Shown here in pieces: positions 44,249 through 53,447 of a stretch of DNA of 64,000 nucleotides. This stretch comes from Pedobacter sp. BAL39 (GTDB taxonomy: Bacteria > Bacteroidota > Bacteroidia > Sphingobacteriales > Sphingobacteriaceae). A program made the position numbers and the translations under genes. The stretch spans positions 124,001 to 188,000 of the forward strand of contig NZ_ABCM01000007.1 in assembly GCF_000170795.1 (NCBI RefSeq). Direction: 5' to 3'. Position 1 is the stretch's first letter. Every line of letters begins with the position of its first letter. The notes under the pieces are model-generated. The model was not told the DNA's origin and made no database searches. It saw only the letters and a program-made list of their open reading frames with translations.

Positions 44249-46462
44249 ATGGAAACCATTTCGATACCTGTGTTGGGCATGACTTGTGCCGGCTGTGCGG
44301 CCAGTGTTCAGTCGATGATCGCCGCACAGAAGGGTGTCAGCTCGGCAGAGGTAAACTATGCGACACAGTCTGTAAAGGTAAGTTACGAACCTGCAGTCAC
44401 CTCAGTTGAAGTTTTTCAAAAAGCAGTCCAGGGGGTAGGGTACGACCTCATCATTGAAACGGAAGGTGCGGATCAGCTCCAGCAGGAGATACAGAACGAC
44501 AATTATCAGTCCTTAAAAAAGAGGACCATCGCTGCAGCAATACTCAGTCTGCCTGTGGTCGTCATCGGTATGTTTTTTATGGACATGCCTTATGGCAATT
44601 ATTATATGCTGGCCTTAACCAGCCCGGTGCTTTTTGTGTTCGGAAGCCCCTTTTTTATCAACGCCTGGAAACAGGCAACACATGGTCGCGCAAACATGGA
44701 TACCCTGGTTGCACTCAGCACGGGCATCGCCTACCTGTTCAGCGTTTTCAATACCTTAAATCCGGAATTCTGGCATCAGCGGGGCCTGCATGCGCATGTC
44801 TATTTCGAGGCAGCGGCAGTAGTGATCGTCTTCATCATGATCGGTAAGCTGCTGGAGGAAAGTGCAAAGTCAAATACTTCCTCGGCCATTAAAAAGCTGA
44901 TCGGATTGCAGCCGAAGACCGTCTTACTGGTTACAGACCATGGAGAACAGGAAATTCCTGTGACCGATGTCAAGCCGGGTGATTTATTGCTGGTGAGGTC
45001 GGGAGAGAAAATTCCCGTCGATGGAAAGGTTGAGCAGGGAAACTCTTATGTCGATGAAAGCATGATCAGCGGAGAACCCCTGGCGGTATGGAAAGAGAAA
45101 GACCATCCTGTCTTTGCAGGGACCATCAACCAGAAAGGAAGTTTCCGCTTTCGTGCCCTTAAGGTGGGAGGCCAGACGATGCTCGCCCAGATCATTAAGC
45201 TCGTGCAGGAAGCACAGGGCTCTAAAGCTCCGGTACAGAAACTGGTAGATAAGATTGCTGGTATTTTTGTGCCGGTAGTGATGTTGATCGCCCTGCTCAC
45301 TCTAGGGTTATGGCTCCTGCTCGGTGGCGAGCATGCCTTTACACAAGGCTTGCTTGCCATGGTCACGGTGCTGGTCATTGCCTGTCCCTGTGCACTCGGC
45401 CTTGCCACACCTACGGCCATTATGGTGGGTGTAGGTAAAGGTGCTGAAAATGGTATTCTCATTAAAGACGCTGAGGCACTGGAGCTTGCTTATAAGGTGA
45501 CTGCTGTGGTGCTGGATAAAACAGGTACTATTACATCTGGAAAACCGGTTGTGAATGCGCTCAACTGGGCCATCACTGGCGACGACAGGCAAGCCGCATT
45601 TAAAGAAGTCCTGATGGGACTGGAGCAGGCCTCCGAGCATCCGCTCGCAGCAGCAGTGGTGGCCTATCTGAAAACAGAGCAGGTAAGGCCTGCCTCGGTT
45701 ACTGACTTTAAAAGCATCACCGGTAAAGGGCTGGAGGGCAAGGTCGATGGCAACCGATACCTCCTGGGAAGCGCCAAGATGCTGGACGATGAACAGCTCA
45801 CGTTACCTGAGCAGCTCATTGCTGAAGTGGCTCAATGGGAAGAGCAGGCGCAGACAGTTGTTTATTTCTGTGCGGAAAACCAGGTGCTCGCGGCACTGGC
45901 CATCAACGACAAGATCAAAGAGAGTTCTTCCAAAGCAATTGCCTTGCTGAAAGCACAGGGGATTGCGGTATATATGCTGACGGGTGACCACCGGAAGACG
46001 GCTGAAGCGGTAGCTTCGAAAGTGGGCATCGATCATTTTGAAGCTGGAATGCTGCCTTCAGATAAGGCTAAATTTATTGAGCAGCTGCAGGCGGAAGGGC
46101 AGATGGTCGCCATGATTGGTGACGGCATCAATGACAGTCAGGCTTTGGCCCAGGCCGATGTGTCTATTGCCATGGGCAGGGGCTCTGACATTGCGATTGA
46201 CGTGGCGAAAATTACGCTGGTCTCTTCTGAGCTGATGCAGGTGCCAAAAGCCCTGCGCCTCTCCAGGCTTACCGTCCGCGCCATCCGGCAAAACCTGTTC
46301 TGGGCATTTATCTATAACCTGATTGGGATTCCCCTGGCTGCAGGATTGCTTTACCCGGTAAATGGCTTCCTCCTGAACCCGATGATTGCAGGTGCCGCAA
46401 TGGCGCTGAGCTCCGTCTCGGTGGTGAGCAATAGCCTCAGACTGAAATTCATCAGGTTTTGA
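44249..46462 (+). CDS. copA: copper-exporting P1B-type ATPase
   Basis: A 737-aa inner-membrane ATPase that moves Cu(I) out of the cytoplasm. One N-terminal HMA domain with GMTCAGCAAS (Cys13, Cys16); the actuator motif ISGEPLAVWK; the transmembrane metal site ACPCALGLATP; the phosphorylation site LDKTGTITSG; the HP motif in ASEHPLAAAVV; and the hinge MIGDGINDSQALAQADV. CPC together with the C-terminal Asn and Met-Ser-Ser pattern (YNLIGIPLAAG, AMALSSVSVVSNSLRL) marks the CopA group. It is first in a long plus-strand run of copper genes ending at 55266. Confidence 0.96.
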   Translation: METISIPVLGMTCAGCAASVQSMIAAQKGVSSAEVNYATQSVKVSYEPAVTSVEVFQKAVQGVGYDLIIETEGADQLQQEIQNDNYQSLKKRTIAAAILSLPVVVIGMFFMDMPYGNYYMLALTSPVLFVFGSPFFINAWKQATHGRANMDTLVALSTGIAYLFSVFNTLNPEFWHQRGLHAHVYFEAAAVVIVFIMIGKLLEESAKSNTSSAIKKLIGLQPKTVLLVTDHGEQEIPVTDVKPGDLLLVRSGEKIPVDGKVEQGNSYVDESMISGEPLAVWKEKDHPVFAGTINQKGSFRFRALKVGGQTMLAQIIKLVQEAQGSKAPVQKLVDKIAGIFVPVVMLIALLTLGLWLLLGGEHAFTQGLLAMVTVLVIACPCALGLATPTAIMVGVGKGAENGILIKDAEALELAYKVTAVVLDKTGTITSGKPVVNALNWAITGDDRQAAFKEVLMGLEQASEHPLAAAVVAYLKTEQVRPASVTDFKSITGKGLEGKVDGNRYLLGSAKMLDDEQLTLPEQLIAEVAQWEEQAQTVVYFCAENQVLAALAINDKIKESSSKAIALLKAQGIAVYMLTGDHRKTAEAVASKVGIDHFEAGMLPSDKAKFIEQLQAEGQMVAMIGDGINDSQALAQADVSIAMGRGSDIAIDVAKITLVSSELMQVPKALRLSRLTVRAIRQNLFWAFIYNLIGIPLAAGLLYPVNGFLLNPMIAGAAMALSSVSVVSNSLRLKFIRF

Positions 46463-46567
46463 TTGATGGCTGAAACCAAACTTATGAATAACAACAAACC
46501 ACTTCAATGCTTACATCAATTATTGACAGAAAACAATATTCACAATTAAACGATTACTAATATCAAT

Positions 46568-46780
46568 ATGGAAACTTTAAAGTTTAAAACAAACATCAAA
46601 TGTGGCGGATGTATCGCTACGGTAACTCCTTTTCTGGACAAAATCGCCTCGATCTCCAACTGGGAAGTAGACACCAGTTCGGCAGATAAGATTCTTACAA
46701 TACAAGGAAATGAAACGCTGAATACTGCTGAAATCAAGTCTTCGCTGGCCGATGCAGGTTATGTAGCAGAAGAAATTTAG
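46568..46780 (+). CDS. HMA-domain copper chaperone
   Basis: A 70-aa cytoplasmic protein consisting of one HMA domain. The metal site is TNIKCGGCIATVTPFLD, with Cys-Gly-Gly-Cys in place of the usual MxCxxC, so the Met before the first Cys is missing. This form is common for stand-alone Bacteroidota HMA proteins. It probably hands Cu(I) to CopA, whose gene ends 105 bases upstream. No signal peptide. Confidence 0.85.
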   Translation: METLKFKTNIKCGGCIATVTPFLDKIASISNWEVDTSSADKILTIQGNETLNTAEIKSSLADAGYVAEEI

Positions 46781-46848
46781 GAATTCTGTAAAACATATTC
46801 CGAATTATATAAATATATTTGCCTGGAAATGATCATATTTGATCTGCA

Positions 46849-47247
46849 ATGAAAAGAACCCTGTTGACTATACTCGCCATTTTTTACCTGGGTGTTTCCA
46901 GTGGGGCGACTGTGCACTTTCATTACTGCATGGGGGAATTGGTCAGCTGGGGTCTTCATCAGCATAAAAAAGACAAATGTGACTACTGTGGCATGCCTAC
47001 CAGTAAGTCGAAAACCAAATCCTGCTGTAAGGATGAACAGCAGCAGGTGAAGGTTGACAATTCACAGAAAGTCAATCAGACGGTATACGATTTTAATGCA
47101 CCCTCAGTGGCTATTTTGTCGACGCCGATATTTCTGAGTGACGACGTAGCACTTCCTGCAGTCCTTAACAAAGCTGCTTTCAGCAATGCGCCGCCCGATG
47201 GGCAGCCCGTTCCTGTCTTCATAAAAAACTGTACCTACAGAATATAA
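46849..47247 (+). CDS. HYC_CC_PP-family protein of the copper island
   Basis: A 132-aa secreted or membrane-linked protein that fits the HYC_CC_PP family, named for its three motifs, all seen here: VHFHYCMGELVS near residue 23, SCCKDEQQQ near 57 and NAPPDGQPVPV near 115. A further CDYCGMP lies between the first two. The N-terminus (LLTILAIFYLGVSSGATV) is a signal peptide or anchor. The His, Cys and Met content suggests binding of Cu(I) in the periplasm. The family is found mostly beside Cus/Cop genes in Bacteroidota, as here; its exact function is not established. Confidence 0.85.
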   Translation: MKRTLLTILAIFYLGVSSGATVHFHYCMGELVSWGLHQHKKDKCDYCGMPTSKSKTKSCCKDEQQQVKVDNSQKVNQTVYDFNAPSVAILSTPIFLSDDVALPAVLNKAAFSNAPPDGQPVPVFIKNCTYRI

Positions 47248-47340
47248 TACCCTCTTTCTTTTGTAATCCGGCAGATTCCTGCCCCTGCTACATGATGTAG
47301 CCCAATTTTTCCATTTCATTTTTTCTTAAAAACTATTCTT

Positions 47341-47697
47341 ATGAAATCATTCAGATTCCTATCTGTGGTCGCATTGACCTTTATCGGTAGTGCTGTATTC
47401 GCACAAACCAAAACTGACAGTATCAAAGTGCTCGGTAACTGCGGCATGTGTAAAAAAACAATTGAAACTGCACTGAAAGTGCCCGGCGTAAATTCCGCCA
47501 ACTGGGACAAAGAAACCAAAATCCTTAAAGTAAACTATGATGCTTCAAAATTGAGTAACGACGAAGTACAGAAAAAGGTTGCTGCTGTAGGTTATGATAC
47601 GGAAAAGTTCAAAGCTACTACAGCTGCCTATAAAAAGCTGCCTACCTGCTGTCAGTATGACCGTACAGGCAAAATCAAGTCTACCATGAAACACTAG
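47341..47697 (+). CDS. periplasmic HMA-domain protein
   Basis: A 118-aa exported HMA protein. A signal peptide (SVVALTFIGSAVFAQ) is followed by the metal site VLGNCGMCKKTIETAL (Cys-Gly-Met-Cys) and the usual HMA pattern VPGVNSANWDKETKILKV and VAAVGYDTE. After the domain comes a Cys pair (KLPTCCQYDRTGK) that may add a metal ligand. It would carry Cu(I) in the periplasm, perhaps to the RND pump whose gene starts 62 bases downstream. Confidence 0.88.
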   Translation: MKSFRFLSVVALTFIGSAVFAQTKTDSIKVLGNCGMCKKTIETALKVPGVNSANWDKETKILKVNYDASKLSNDEVQKKVAAVGYDTEKFKATTAAYKKLPTCCQYDRTGKIKSTMKH

Positions 47698-47758
47698 TCT
47701 TCATTGACAGATAACAAACAAAAGAAAGAGGGTCATTAGATAGCTATCATTATAGATC

Positions 47759-49057
47759 ATGGTACATAAAATTATAGAATGGTCGATGCAGAACCGGTTT
47801 ATCGTGTTACTGCTCGCCGCCGGACTGTTCGTATGGGGGATTTATGCGGTTAAAAAGAATCCCATAGATGCAATTCCTGATCTTTCGGAGAACCAGGTGA
47901 TTGTATTCACCGAATGGATGGGCCGCGCGCCTCAGCTCATTGAAGATCAGGTGACCTATCCTCTGGTGACAAACCTGCAGGGACTTCCGAAGATCAAATA
48001 CGTACGTGGTTCCTCCATGTTCGGCATGAGCTTCATATACGTCATCTTTGAAGATGATGTGGACATCTACTGGGCCCGCGAAAGGGTGCTGGAAAAAATC
48101 AGCACCATCTCCAGGACACTCCCGGAAGGGGCCTCGCCACAGCTTGGTCCCGACGGTACAGGTGTAGGTCACGTGTTGTGGTATACGCTGGATGCCCCTG
48201 ATATGGACCTTGGTGAACAACGTGCCATTCAGGACTGGTATGTGAAGTTTGCCCTGCAGACGGTACCTGGGGTGAGTGAAATTGCTTCCTTCGGAGGTTT
48301 TCAGAAGCAATACCAGATCAATGTGGATCCGAATAAACTGCTGTATTATAAGATCACTGTTCCTGAGGTGATTGCAGCGGTAAGGAGCAACAACAATGAG
48401 TCGGGTGGGCGCAAGTTTGAGATGAGCGACATCGGTTACATCATCAAAACCTCCGGTTACCTGCAGTCGGTGGCCGAGATTTCCAACATCGCTGTGAAAA
48501 ATCAACAGGGGGTGCCGGTACGCGTTGCCGATATCGCAACGGTCCAGATGACGGGCGAAACCAGGCTGGGCATTTTCGACCAGGACGGTGAGGGCGAGCG
48601 GGCAGGAGGCATCGTAGTGATGCGCTATGGTGAAAATGCGGCCAAGGTGATCGATCAGGTGAAAGCCAAAATGAAAGAAGTCTCCAAAGGGTTGCCGAAG
48701 GGGGTAAAGTTTGATATTGTGTACGACCGGGGGGAGCTGATCAAAGAGTCTGTAGATTCCATTACACATACACTCATTGAAGAGATGATTGTCGTGTCGC
48801 TCATCGTGATTGTTTTTCTTTTTCACTGGCGCAGTGCGCTCAGTATCATCATTCAGATTCCGATTACTATAGCTGGAAGTTTCATCCTGCTCAATGCCTT
48901 TGACATTTCTTCCAACATCATGTCGCTCACAGGGATCGCCCTGGCGATAGGCGTGATTGTCGACAATGGCATCATCATGAGTGAAAATGCTTACAAGCAC
49001 CTTGCAGAACGATATGCGATATGGGAAAAGGACCAACAAAAAACAAGTCAATCATGA
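47759..49057 (+). CDS. CusA-type RND pump, N-terminal half
   Basis: A 432-aa protein equal to the first 40 percent of a heavy-metal RND pump. TM1 is at about 12-30; periplasmic porter subdomains follow with PIDAIPDLSENQVIVF and TEWMGRAPQLIEDQVTYP; TM2-TM4 lie at about 340-415 and include the proton-relay Asp in LAIGVIVDNGIIMSENA. The frame then stops at TGA 49055-49057 in the cytoplasmic loop between TM4 and TM5. The second half continues in the -1 frame from ATG 49054, overlapping the stop in ATGA. This is either a natural split, translationally coupled pump or a one-base frameshift in the genome or assembly. Confidence 0.88.
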   Translation: MVHKIIEWSMQNRFIVLLLAAGLFVWGIYAVKKNPIDAIPDLSENQVIVFTEWMGRAPQLIEDQVTYPLVTNLQGLPKIKYVRGSSMFGMSFIYVIFEDDVDIYWARERVLEKISTISRTLPEGASPQLGPDGTGVGHVLWYTLDAPDMDLGEQRAIQDWYVKFALQTVPGVSEIASFGGFQKQYQINVDPNKLLYYKITVPEVIAAVRSNNNESGGRKFEMSDIGYIIKTSGYLQSVAEISNIAVKNQQGVPVRVADIATVQMTGETRLGIFDQDGEGERAGGIVVMRYGENAAKVIDQVKAKMKEVSKGLPKGVKFDIVYDRGELIKESVDSITHTLIEEMIVVSLIVIVFLFHWRSALSIIIQIPITIAGSFILLNAFDISSNIMSLTGIALAIGVIVDNGIIMSENAYKHLAERYAIWEKDQQKTSQS

Positions 49058-50991
49058 TCAAGTGGTTAAAAAATCGCTTCCGCAAATCCCCGGACTGGAT
49101 TTCTGAAGCGGATCGCCTGGAGGTGATTACAAAGTCCAGCAAACAGGTGTCGAGAGGTGTTTTCTTTGCGACAATTATCATCATCGCTTCTTTCCTACCG
49201 GTATTTATGCTGACGGGACAAGAAGGGAAGCTATTCCACCCGCTGGCCTTTACCAAGACCTTTATCATGCTGGTGGATGCCCTGCTGGTCATCACCCTCG
49301 CACCGGTACTGATCTCCTTTTTTATGAAAGGGAAGTTTAAGCCTGACCACGCCAACCCGGTAAACCGGGTGCTGGAGAAAATATATGAACCCGTCATCCG
49401 TAAAGTGCTCAAATGGCGCAAAACAACGCTGGCCATCAATATCATTGCCCTGCTGATCACCGTCCCCCTGTTGAAAAACCTGGGTACAGAGTTTATCCCT
49501 CCCCTGGATGAACAGAGCATTCTGTTCATGCCCGTGACGCTTCCTGATGTGTCCAATGCGGAAGCCAAGCGAATCCTGCAGGTACAGGACAAGATCATCA
49601 AGTCTGTACCGGAGGTTGATAAGGTTCTGGGTAAAGCGGGCCGCGCAAGTACGGCGACCGACAACTCCCCAATCAGTATGATAGAGACCATCATTACCCT
49701 CAAACCGAAAACGGAGTGGCGTGAGGGACTTACCAAAAAAGACATCATCAATGAGCTGGATGCTAAACTGCAGATTCCCGGTGTGGTAAACGGATGGACA
49801 CAACCCATCATCAACAGGATCAATATGCTGGCTACAGGCATCCGTACTGATGTCGGCATTAAGGTATTCGGCCAAAACCTGGATACCATCGCCTCTGTAT
49901 CTGAGCAGGTCAGAACGGCACTGGAAGGGACAGCCGGCGTCAGCGACTTATATGTAGAACCAATTACAGGAGGAAAATACCTGTCGATAAATATCAAAAG
50001 AGAAGAACTGGCGCGGTATGGACTGAATGTGGATGATGTCAACCAGGTAGTGGAAACGGCATTAGGAGGCGCAACAATCGGCAATACCATTGAAGGCAGA
50101 CAGCGCTTTTCCATCGCTGTACGCCTGGCACAGGAATATCGAAACAGCCTGGCCCAGATTGAGCGCATTCCACTGCAGTCGCGCGCCTTTGGTGAACTGC
50201 CGCTGTCGGCCGTGGCGGATGTCAAATTCGAAGATGGACCACCAATGATCAGCTCCGACAATGCGATTCTTCGTGGTGCGGTGATGTTCAATGTGCGCGA
50301 CAGGGACCTGGGGAGTACCGTACAGGAAACGATGGAGAAGCTGAATAAAACCGGAGGAATGCTTCCTGAAGGTTATTTTCTGGAATGGAGCGGACAGTAT
50401 GAACACCTGATCCGTGGCAAGCAGACCCTGATGTGGATTGCTCCCGTGGTGCTGATCATCATCTTCTTTTCTTTATACTTTGCCTTTAATTCCCTGAGGG
50501 AGGCCTTCCTCAGCTTGATTACCGTGCCATTTGCCCTCATCGGAGGTGCTTACATGATTTGGATCTGGCATGTGAACCTTTCTGTCGGCGTGGCCGTGGG
50601 GTTCATTGCCCTCTTCGGCATTGCTGTGGAGACCGGAATCGTGATGGTCATCTACCTCAACGATGCCATGCAACAACTGATCAAACAAAAAGGAAACTCC
50701 AGTGAAACCATTACTGTGGACGACCTTCGTGAGCATGTCATCTATGGGGCTGCGAGAAGACTCCGACCGAAACTCATGACGGTGTGCGTGTCATTGTTCG
50801 GCCTGGTACCGGTACTGTGGGCTACAGGTGTTGGGGTAGATGTAATGCAGCCCATCGTCCTGCCAATGATCGGGGGGGTGCTGACCTCATCGACACATAT
50901 CCTCCTGGTGACGCCGCTCATCTTTCTGATGTCTAAAGAATATGAATTAAAAAAATATGGAAAACTGGAGGTGCACGATGTACAACATTAG
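49054..50991 (+). CDS. CusA-type RND pump, C-terminal half
   Basis: A 645-aa protein equal to the rest of the pump: TM5 and TM6 (SSKQVSRGVFFATIIIIASF, then FTKTFIMLVDALLVITLAPV), TM7, the second periplasmic loop (LGTEFIPPLDEQSILFMPVT, EFIP being typical) and TM8-TM12 with GVAVGFIALFGIAVETGIVM. I use ATG 49054 (MIKWLKNRFRK), which overlaps the upstream stop; an earlier ATG at 49021 in the same frame would add 11 residues. The two halves together give about 1080 residues, the normal size of CusA/CzcA. If they associate, the metal should be Cu(I), since the genes lie within a copper island. Confidence 0.88.
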   Translation: MIKWLKNRFRKSPDWISEADRLEVITKSSKQVSRGVFFATIIIIASFLPVFMLTGQEGKLFHPLAFTKTFIMLVDALLVITLAPVLISFFMKGKFKPDHANPVNRVLEKIYEPVIRKVLKWRKTTLAINIIALLITVPLLKNLGTEFIPPLDEQSILFMPVTLPDVSNAEAKRILQVQDKIIKSVPEVDKVLGKAGRASTATDNSPISMIETIITLKPKTEWREGLTKKDIINELDAKLQIPGVVNGWTQPIINRINMLATGIRTDVGIKVFGQNLDTIASVSEQVRTALEGTAGVSDLYVEPITGGKYLSINIKREELARYGLNVDDVNQVVETALGGATIGNTIEGRQRFSIAVRLAQEYRNSLAQIERIPLQSRAFGELPLSAVADVKFEDGPPMISSDNAILRGAVMFNVRDRDLGSTVQETMEKLNKTGGMLPEGYFLEWSGQYEHLIRGKQTLMWIAPVVLIIIFFSLYFAFNSLREAFLSLITVPFALIGGAYMIWIWHVNLSVGVAVGFIALFGIAVETGIVMVIYLNDAMQQLIKQKGNSSETITVDDLREHVIYGAARRLRPKLMTVCVSLFGLVPVLWATGVGVDVMQPIVLPMIGGVLTSSTHILLVTPLIFLMSKEYELKKYGKLEVHDVQH

Positions 50992-52252
50992 AAAAATCGC
51001 CGTCATGCTGGTGCTGTTTCCCATGGGTTCCATCGCACAGGAAAAGACGGTGCCGGCTACCGGCGCTCAGCAGCAGCTCAGCCTGGATACCATCTTAAAA
51101 CGCATAGATCGGAATAACCTCTTGCTTCAGTCTTATGGATTAAGGGCAGAGGGATACAAATATACTGCAAAGGCTGCTACCGCCTGGATGGCCCCCATGG
51201 TTGGGGTAGGGACGTTTATGACGCCATACCCTGGTCAGGAGGTGATGGAAGACCGTGATAAAGGGTCACTAATGGTTCAGCTGGAGCAGGACATTCCCAA
51301 TCCCGCGAAACTGAATGCCAACAAAAAATACCTGGAATCCAAGGCAAATGCAGAGCTTGATGGTCGTGGCATCACACTGAACGACTATAAGGCACAGGCC
51401 AAACGGTTGTATTATACCTGGCTGGTTGCTGCGCAAAAGACGAAAGTACTGCAGCTGAATGAGAAGATCATGCTGCGGATGAAGAAAATTGAGGAAATCC
51501 GCTATCCCTATAACCAGTCGAAGCTGGGAAATGTATATGCCGCCACAGCAAAGCTGGAAGAAAATAAAAATATGATCCGCATGCTGGAGGGAGACATGGG
51601 CAAATCGCAGGCCTGGCTCAACAGCCTCATGAACAGGCCGGGCAATGCCACATTTTCTATTGATACCTTGTATGACCCTGAGTTTCATCCGGCGGCAGTG
51701 ATTGATACTGCAGAGCTGGCCCTGGACAGAAAGGACATCCACAAGATGGACCATAATATTGCCTCCATGAAGCTGAACATTGAAGCAATGAAAATGCAGA
51801 GCCGCCCGGATTTCAGGCTGCGCTTTGACCACATGTCGCCATTGACGAAAATGATGCCCAAAGCGTTCAGCGTCATGGGAATGGTCAGCATTCCCATCGC
51901 ACCCTGGTCGTCGAAGATGTATAAATCTGAGGTAAAAGGGATGACTTACGAGGTCATGGCCATGGAAAAGGAGAAGTCCGCCATGCTGCAGGAAACGCAG
52001 GGGATGCTCTACGGCATGCAGTATGAGATCGAGTCGATGGAAAAGCGCATCACCGCAATGGAGGATAAAATTATTCCTACCCTACAGAAAACACTGGACA
52101 TTAATTTCCTGACCTACAGGGAGAATAAAATGGAACTGCCGGAGGTGATCAGTGCCTGGGAGGCCCTGACGATGATGCAGACCAGCGTGCTGGATGAAAA
52201 ACTAAAGCTTTACTTAATGATTGTAGATTATGAGAAAGAACGCTATCGCTAG
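50978..52252 (+). CDS. TolC-family outer-membrane channel (CusC-like)
   Basis: A 424-aa outer-membrane efflux protein with a signal peptide (MLVLFPMGSIAQ) and long heptad-rich helices. SLMVQLEQDIPNPAKLNANK matches the entry region of CusC-type channels; Met is unusually frequent (for example MKMQSRPDFRLRFDHMSP), as in copper efflux parts. I start at ATG 50978 (MYNIRK), overlapping the pump stop by 14 bases; the frame is open further upstream but without signal-like residues. It completes the outer-membrane end of the tripartite pump. Confidence 0.88.
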   Translation: MYNIRKIAVMLVLFPMGSIAQEKTVPATGAQQQLSLDTILKRIDRNNLLLQSYGLRAEGYKYTAKAATAWMAPMVGVGTFMTPYPGQEVMEDRDKGSLMVQLEQDIPNPAKLNANKKYLESKANAELDGRGITLNDYKAQAKRLYYTWLVAAQKTKVLQLNEKIMLRMKKIEEIRYPYNQSKLGNVYAATAKLEENKNMIRMLEGDMGKSQAWLNSLMNRPGNATFSIDTLYDPEFHPAAVIDTAELALDRKDIHKMDHNIASMKLNIEAMKMQSRPDFRLRFDHMSPLTKMMPKAFSVMGMVSIPIAPWSSKMYKSEVKGMTYEVMAMEKEKSAMLQETQGMLYGMQYEIESMEKRITAMEDKIIPTLQKTLDINFLTYRENKMELPEVISAWEALTMMQTSVLDEKLKLYLMIVDYEKERYR

Positions 52253-53447
52253 TGGGACGTTAATGGCAGTGCTGTTGCTGAGCGTTGCAGCACTTTCTTC
52301 ATGCCGTCAGAAGCCACAGGGTAATCATCATGATCCGGGAGCACTGCAAGTGGACAGTAACTTGTCGCAGCTGCTGAAACCAGCCAATGAGCAGGTGGTG
52401 TCGCGGCTGTCTGTGATCAAAGCCAGCTATGGCAGCCGCATTTTTACAGAAGAGCTACAGGGATTGATCACCTATGATACCAGGAATGAACACAACATCT
52501 CCAGCAGGATTGCCGGGCGTATTGAACAACTGTACATCAATTTCAATTATCAGTCCGTCAGAAAAGGGCAGCTGATCATGGAAATCTACTCCCCGGAGCT
52601 TGCGGCGGCGCAGCAGGAATTGCTGTATCTTCATAAGGGTAACGATACGGAGCTCATCCGCGCTGCCCGTCACAAGCTACAGCTGCTGGGCATGAGCGGT
52701 CGTGACATTGATAAGGTGCTCCATATCGGAAAGCCGGATTACCGCATTCCTGTATATAGCAATGCCGATGGTTATATCCTGGAAAAGAGCGCAGTCCCAG
52801 TAGCAGCTCCGGCTCCGGCAGCAGCAGAGGCTGCAGGTTCGGGCATGGACAATATGGGGGGAGGATCAGCAGCTCCTGCTGCGCAAACCAATGCTGCCGG
52901 CCCTGTTTCGAGCAGTCCGCTGATGCTGCGCCCCGGTCAGTATGTAGCTGCCGGTCAATCCTTGTTTACCATTTACAATACTTCAGGTCTGGTGGCCGAA
53001 TTTTCGGTCAGGCCTCAGCTTTCGGCATATATCCGTAAGGGCGACCGAATGATTTTTTACCGCACGGCAGATAAAGCACAAAGCAAATTGGCGACCGTGG
53101 CCCTGATTCAGCCGGTTTTTAAAGCAGGGCAAAGTTTTACGCTCCTGCGCGCCTATATGCCCGCTGCGGGATTTAAGGCGGGAGAGTTACTGACAGCAAA
53201 GGTGCCTGTTTCTGTTGCCGCCAGCTGGTGGCTGCCTCAAGCTGCATTGGTTGCTGTAGGTAACAGTAGCGTCGTGTTTAAGAAAGAAGGAGCGGTGTTT
53301 GTGCCGAAACTTGTCAAATCCGGCCTGACCGCCGAGGGGATGGTACAGGTCCGCGAGGACATCGGCAGTTGGGAGCTCAGTAGCAATGCCGCCTATCTTG
53401 TGGATAGTGAAAGTTTTATAAAAATGAAAGAAAATTTACCGCAATAA
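52230..53447 (+). CDS. RND periplasmic adaptor lipoprotein, first
   Basis: A 405-aa membrane-fusion protein. Lipobox LSSC near residue 25 gives a lipid anchor. The barrel-sandwich half-motif ISSRIAGRIEQLYINFNYQS and the second half GQYVAAGQSLFTIYNTSGLV frame a helical hairpin with an unusual Ala/Pro/Gly/Met-rich insertion (residues about 188-230, GSGMDNMGGG within). It lacks the metal-binding CPMHP domain that the next adaptor carries. The gene overlaps the channel gene by 23 bases and the next adaptor by one. Having two adaptors may mean a mixed hexamer in the pump. Confidence 0.87.
   Translation: MRKNAIASGTLMAVLLLSVAALSSCRQKPQGNHHDPGALQVDSNLSQLLKPANEQVVSRLSVIKASYGSRIFTEELQGLITYDTRNEHNISSRIAGRIEQLYINFNYQSVRKGQLIMEIYSPELAAAQQELLYLHKGNDTELIRAARHKLQLLGMSGRDIDKVLHIGKPDYRIPVYSNADGYILEKSAVPVAAPAPAAAEAAGSGMDNMGGGSAAPAAQTNAAGPVSSSPLMLRPGQYVAAGQSLFTIYNTSGLVAEFSVRPQLSAYIRKGDRMIFYRTADKAQSKLATVALIQPVFKAGQSFTLLRAYMPAAGFKAGELLTAKVPVSVAASWWLPQAALVAVGNSSVVFKKEGAVFVPKLVKSGLTAEGMVQVREDIGSWELSSNAAYLVDSESFIKMKENLPQ

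Noticed and set aside
49037..49045. Programmed -1 frameshift site in the RND gene
   Set aside because: The A-run contains AAAAAAC, but it is not in the X-XXY-YYZ phase relative to the first frame, and no strong downstream hairpin was seen. The ATGA overlap explains the arrangement better.
47807..50291. Long minus-strand frames (414 and 438 aa) opposite the RND pump
   Set aside because: No family motifs; opposite strand codes recognisable RND transmembrane and porter segments.
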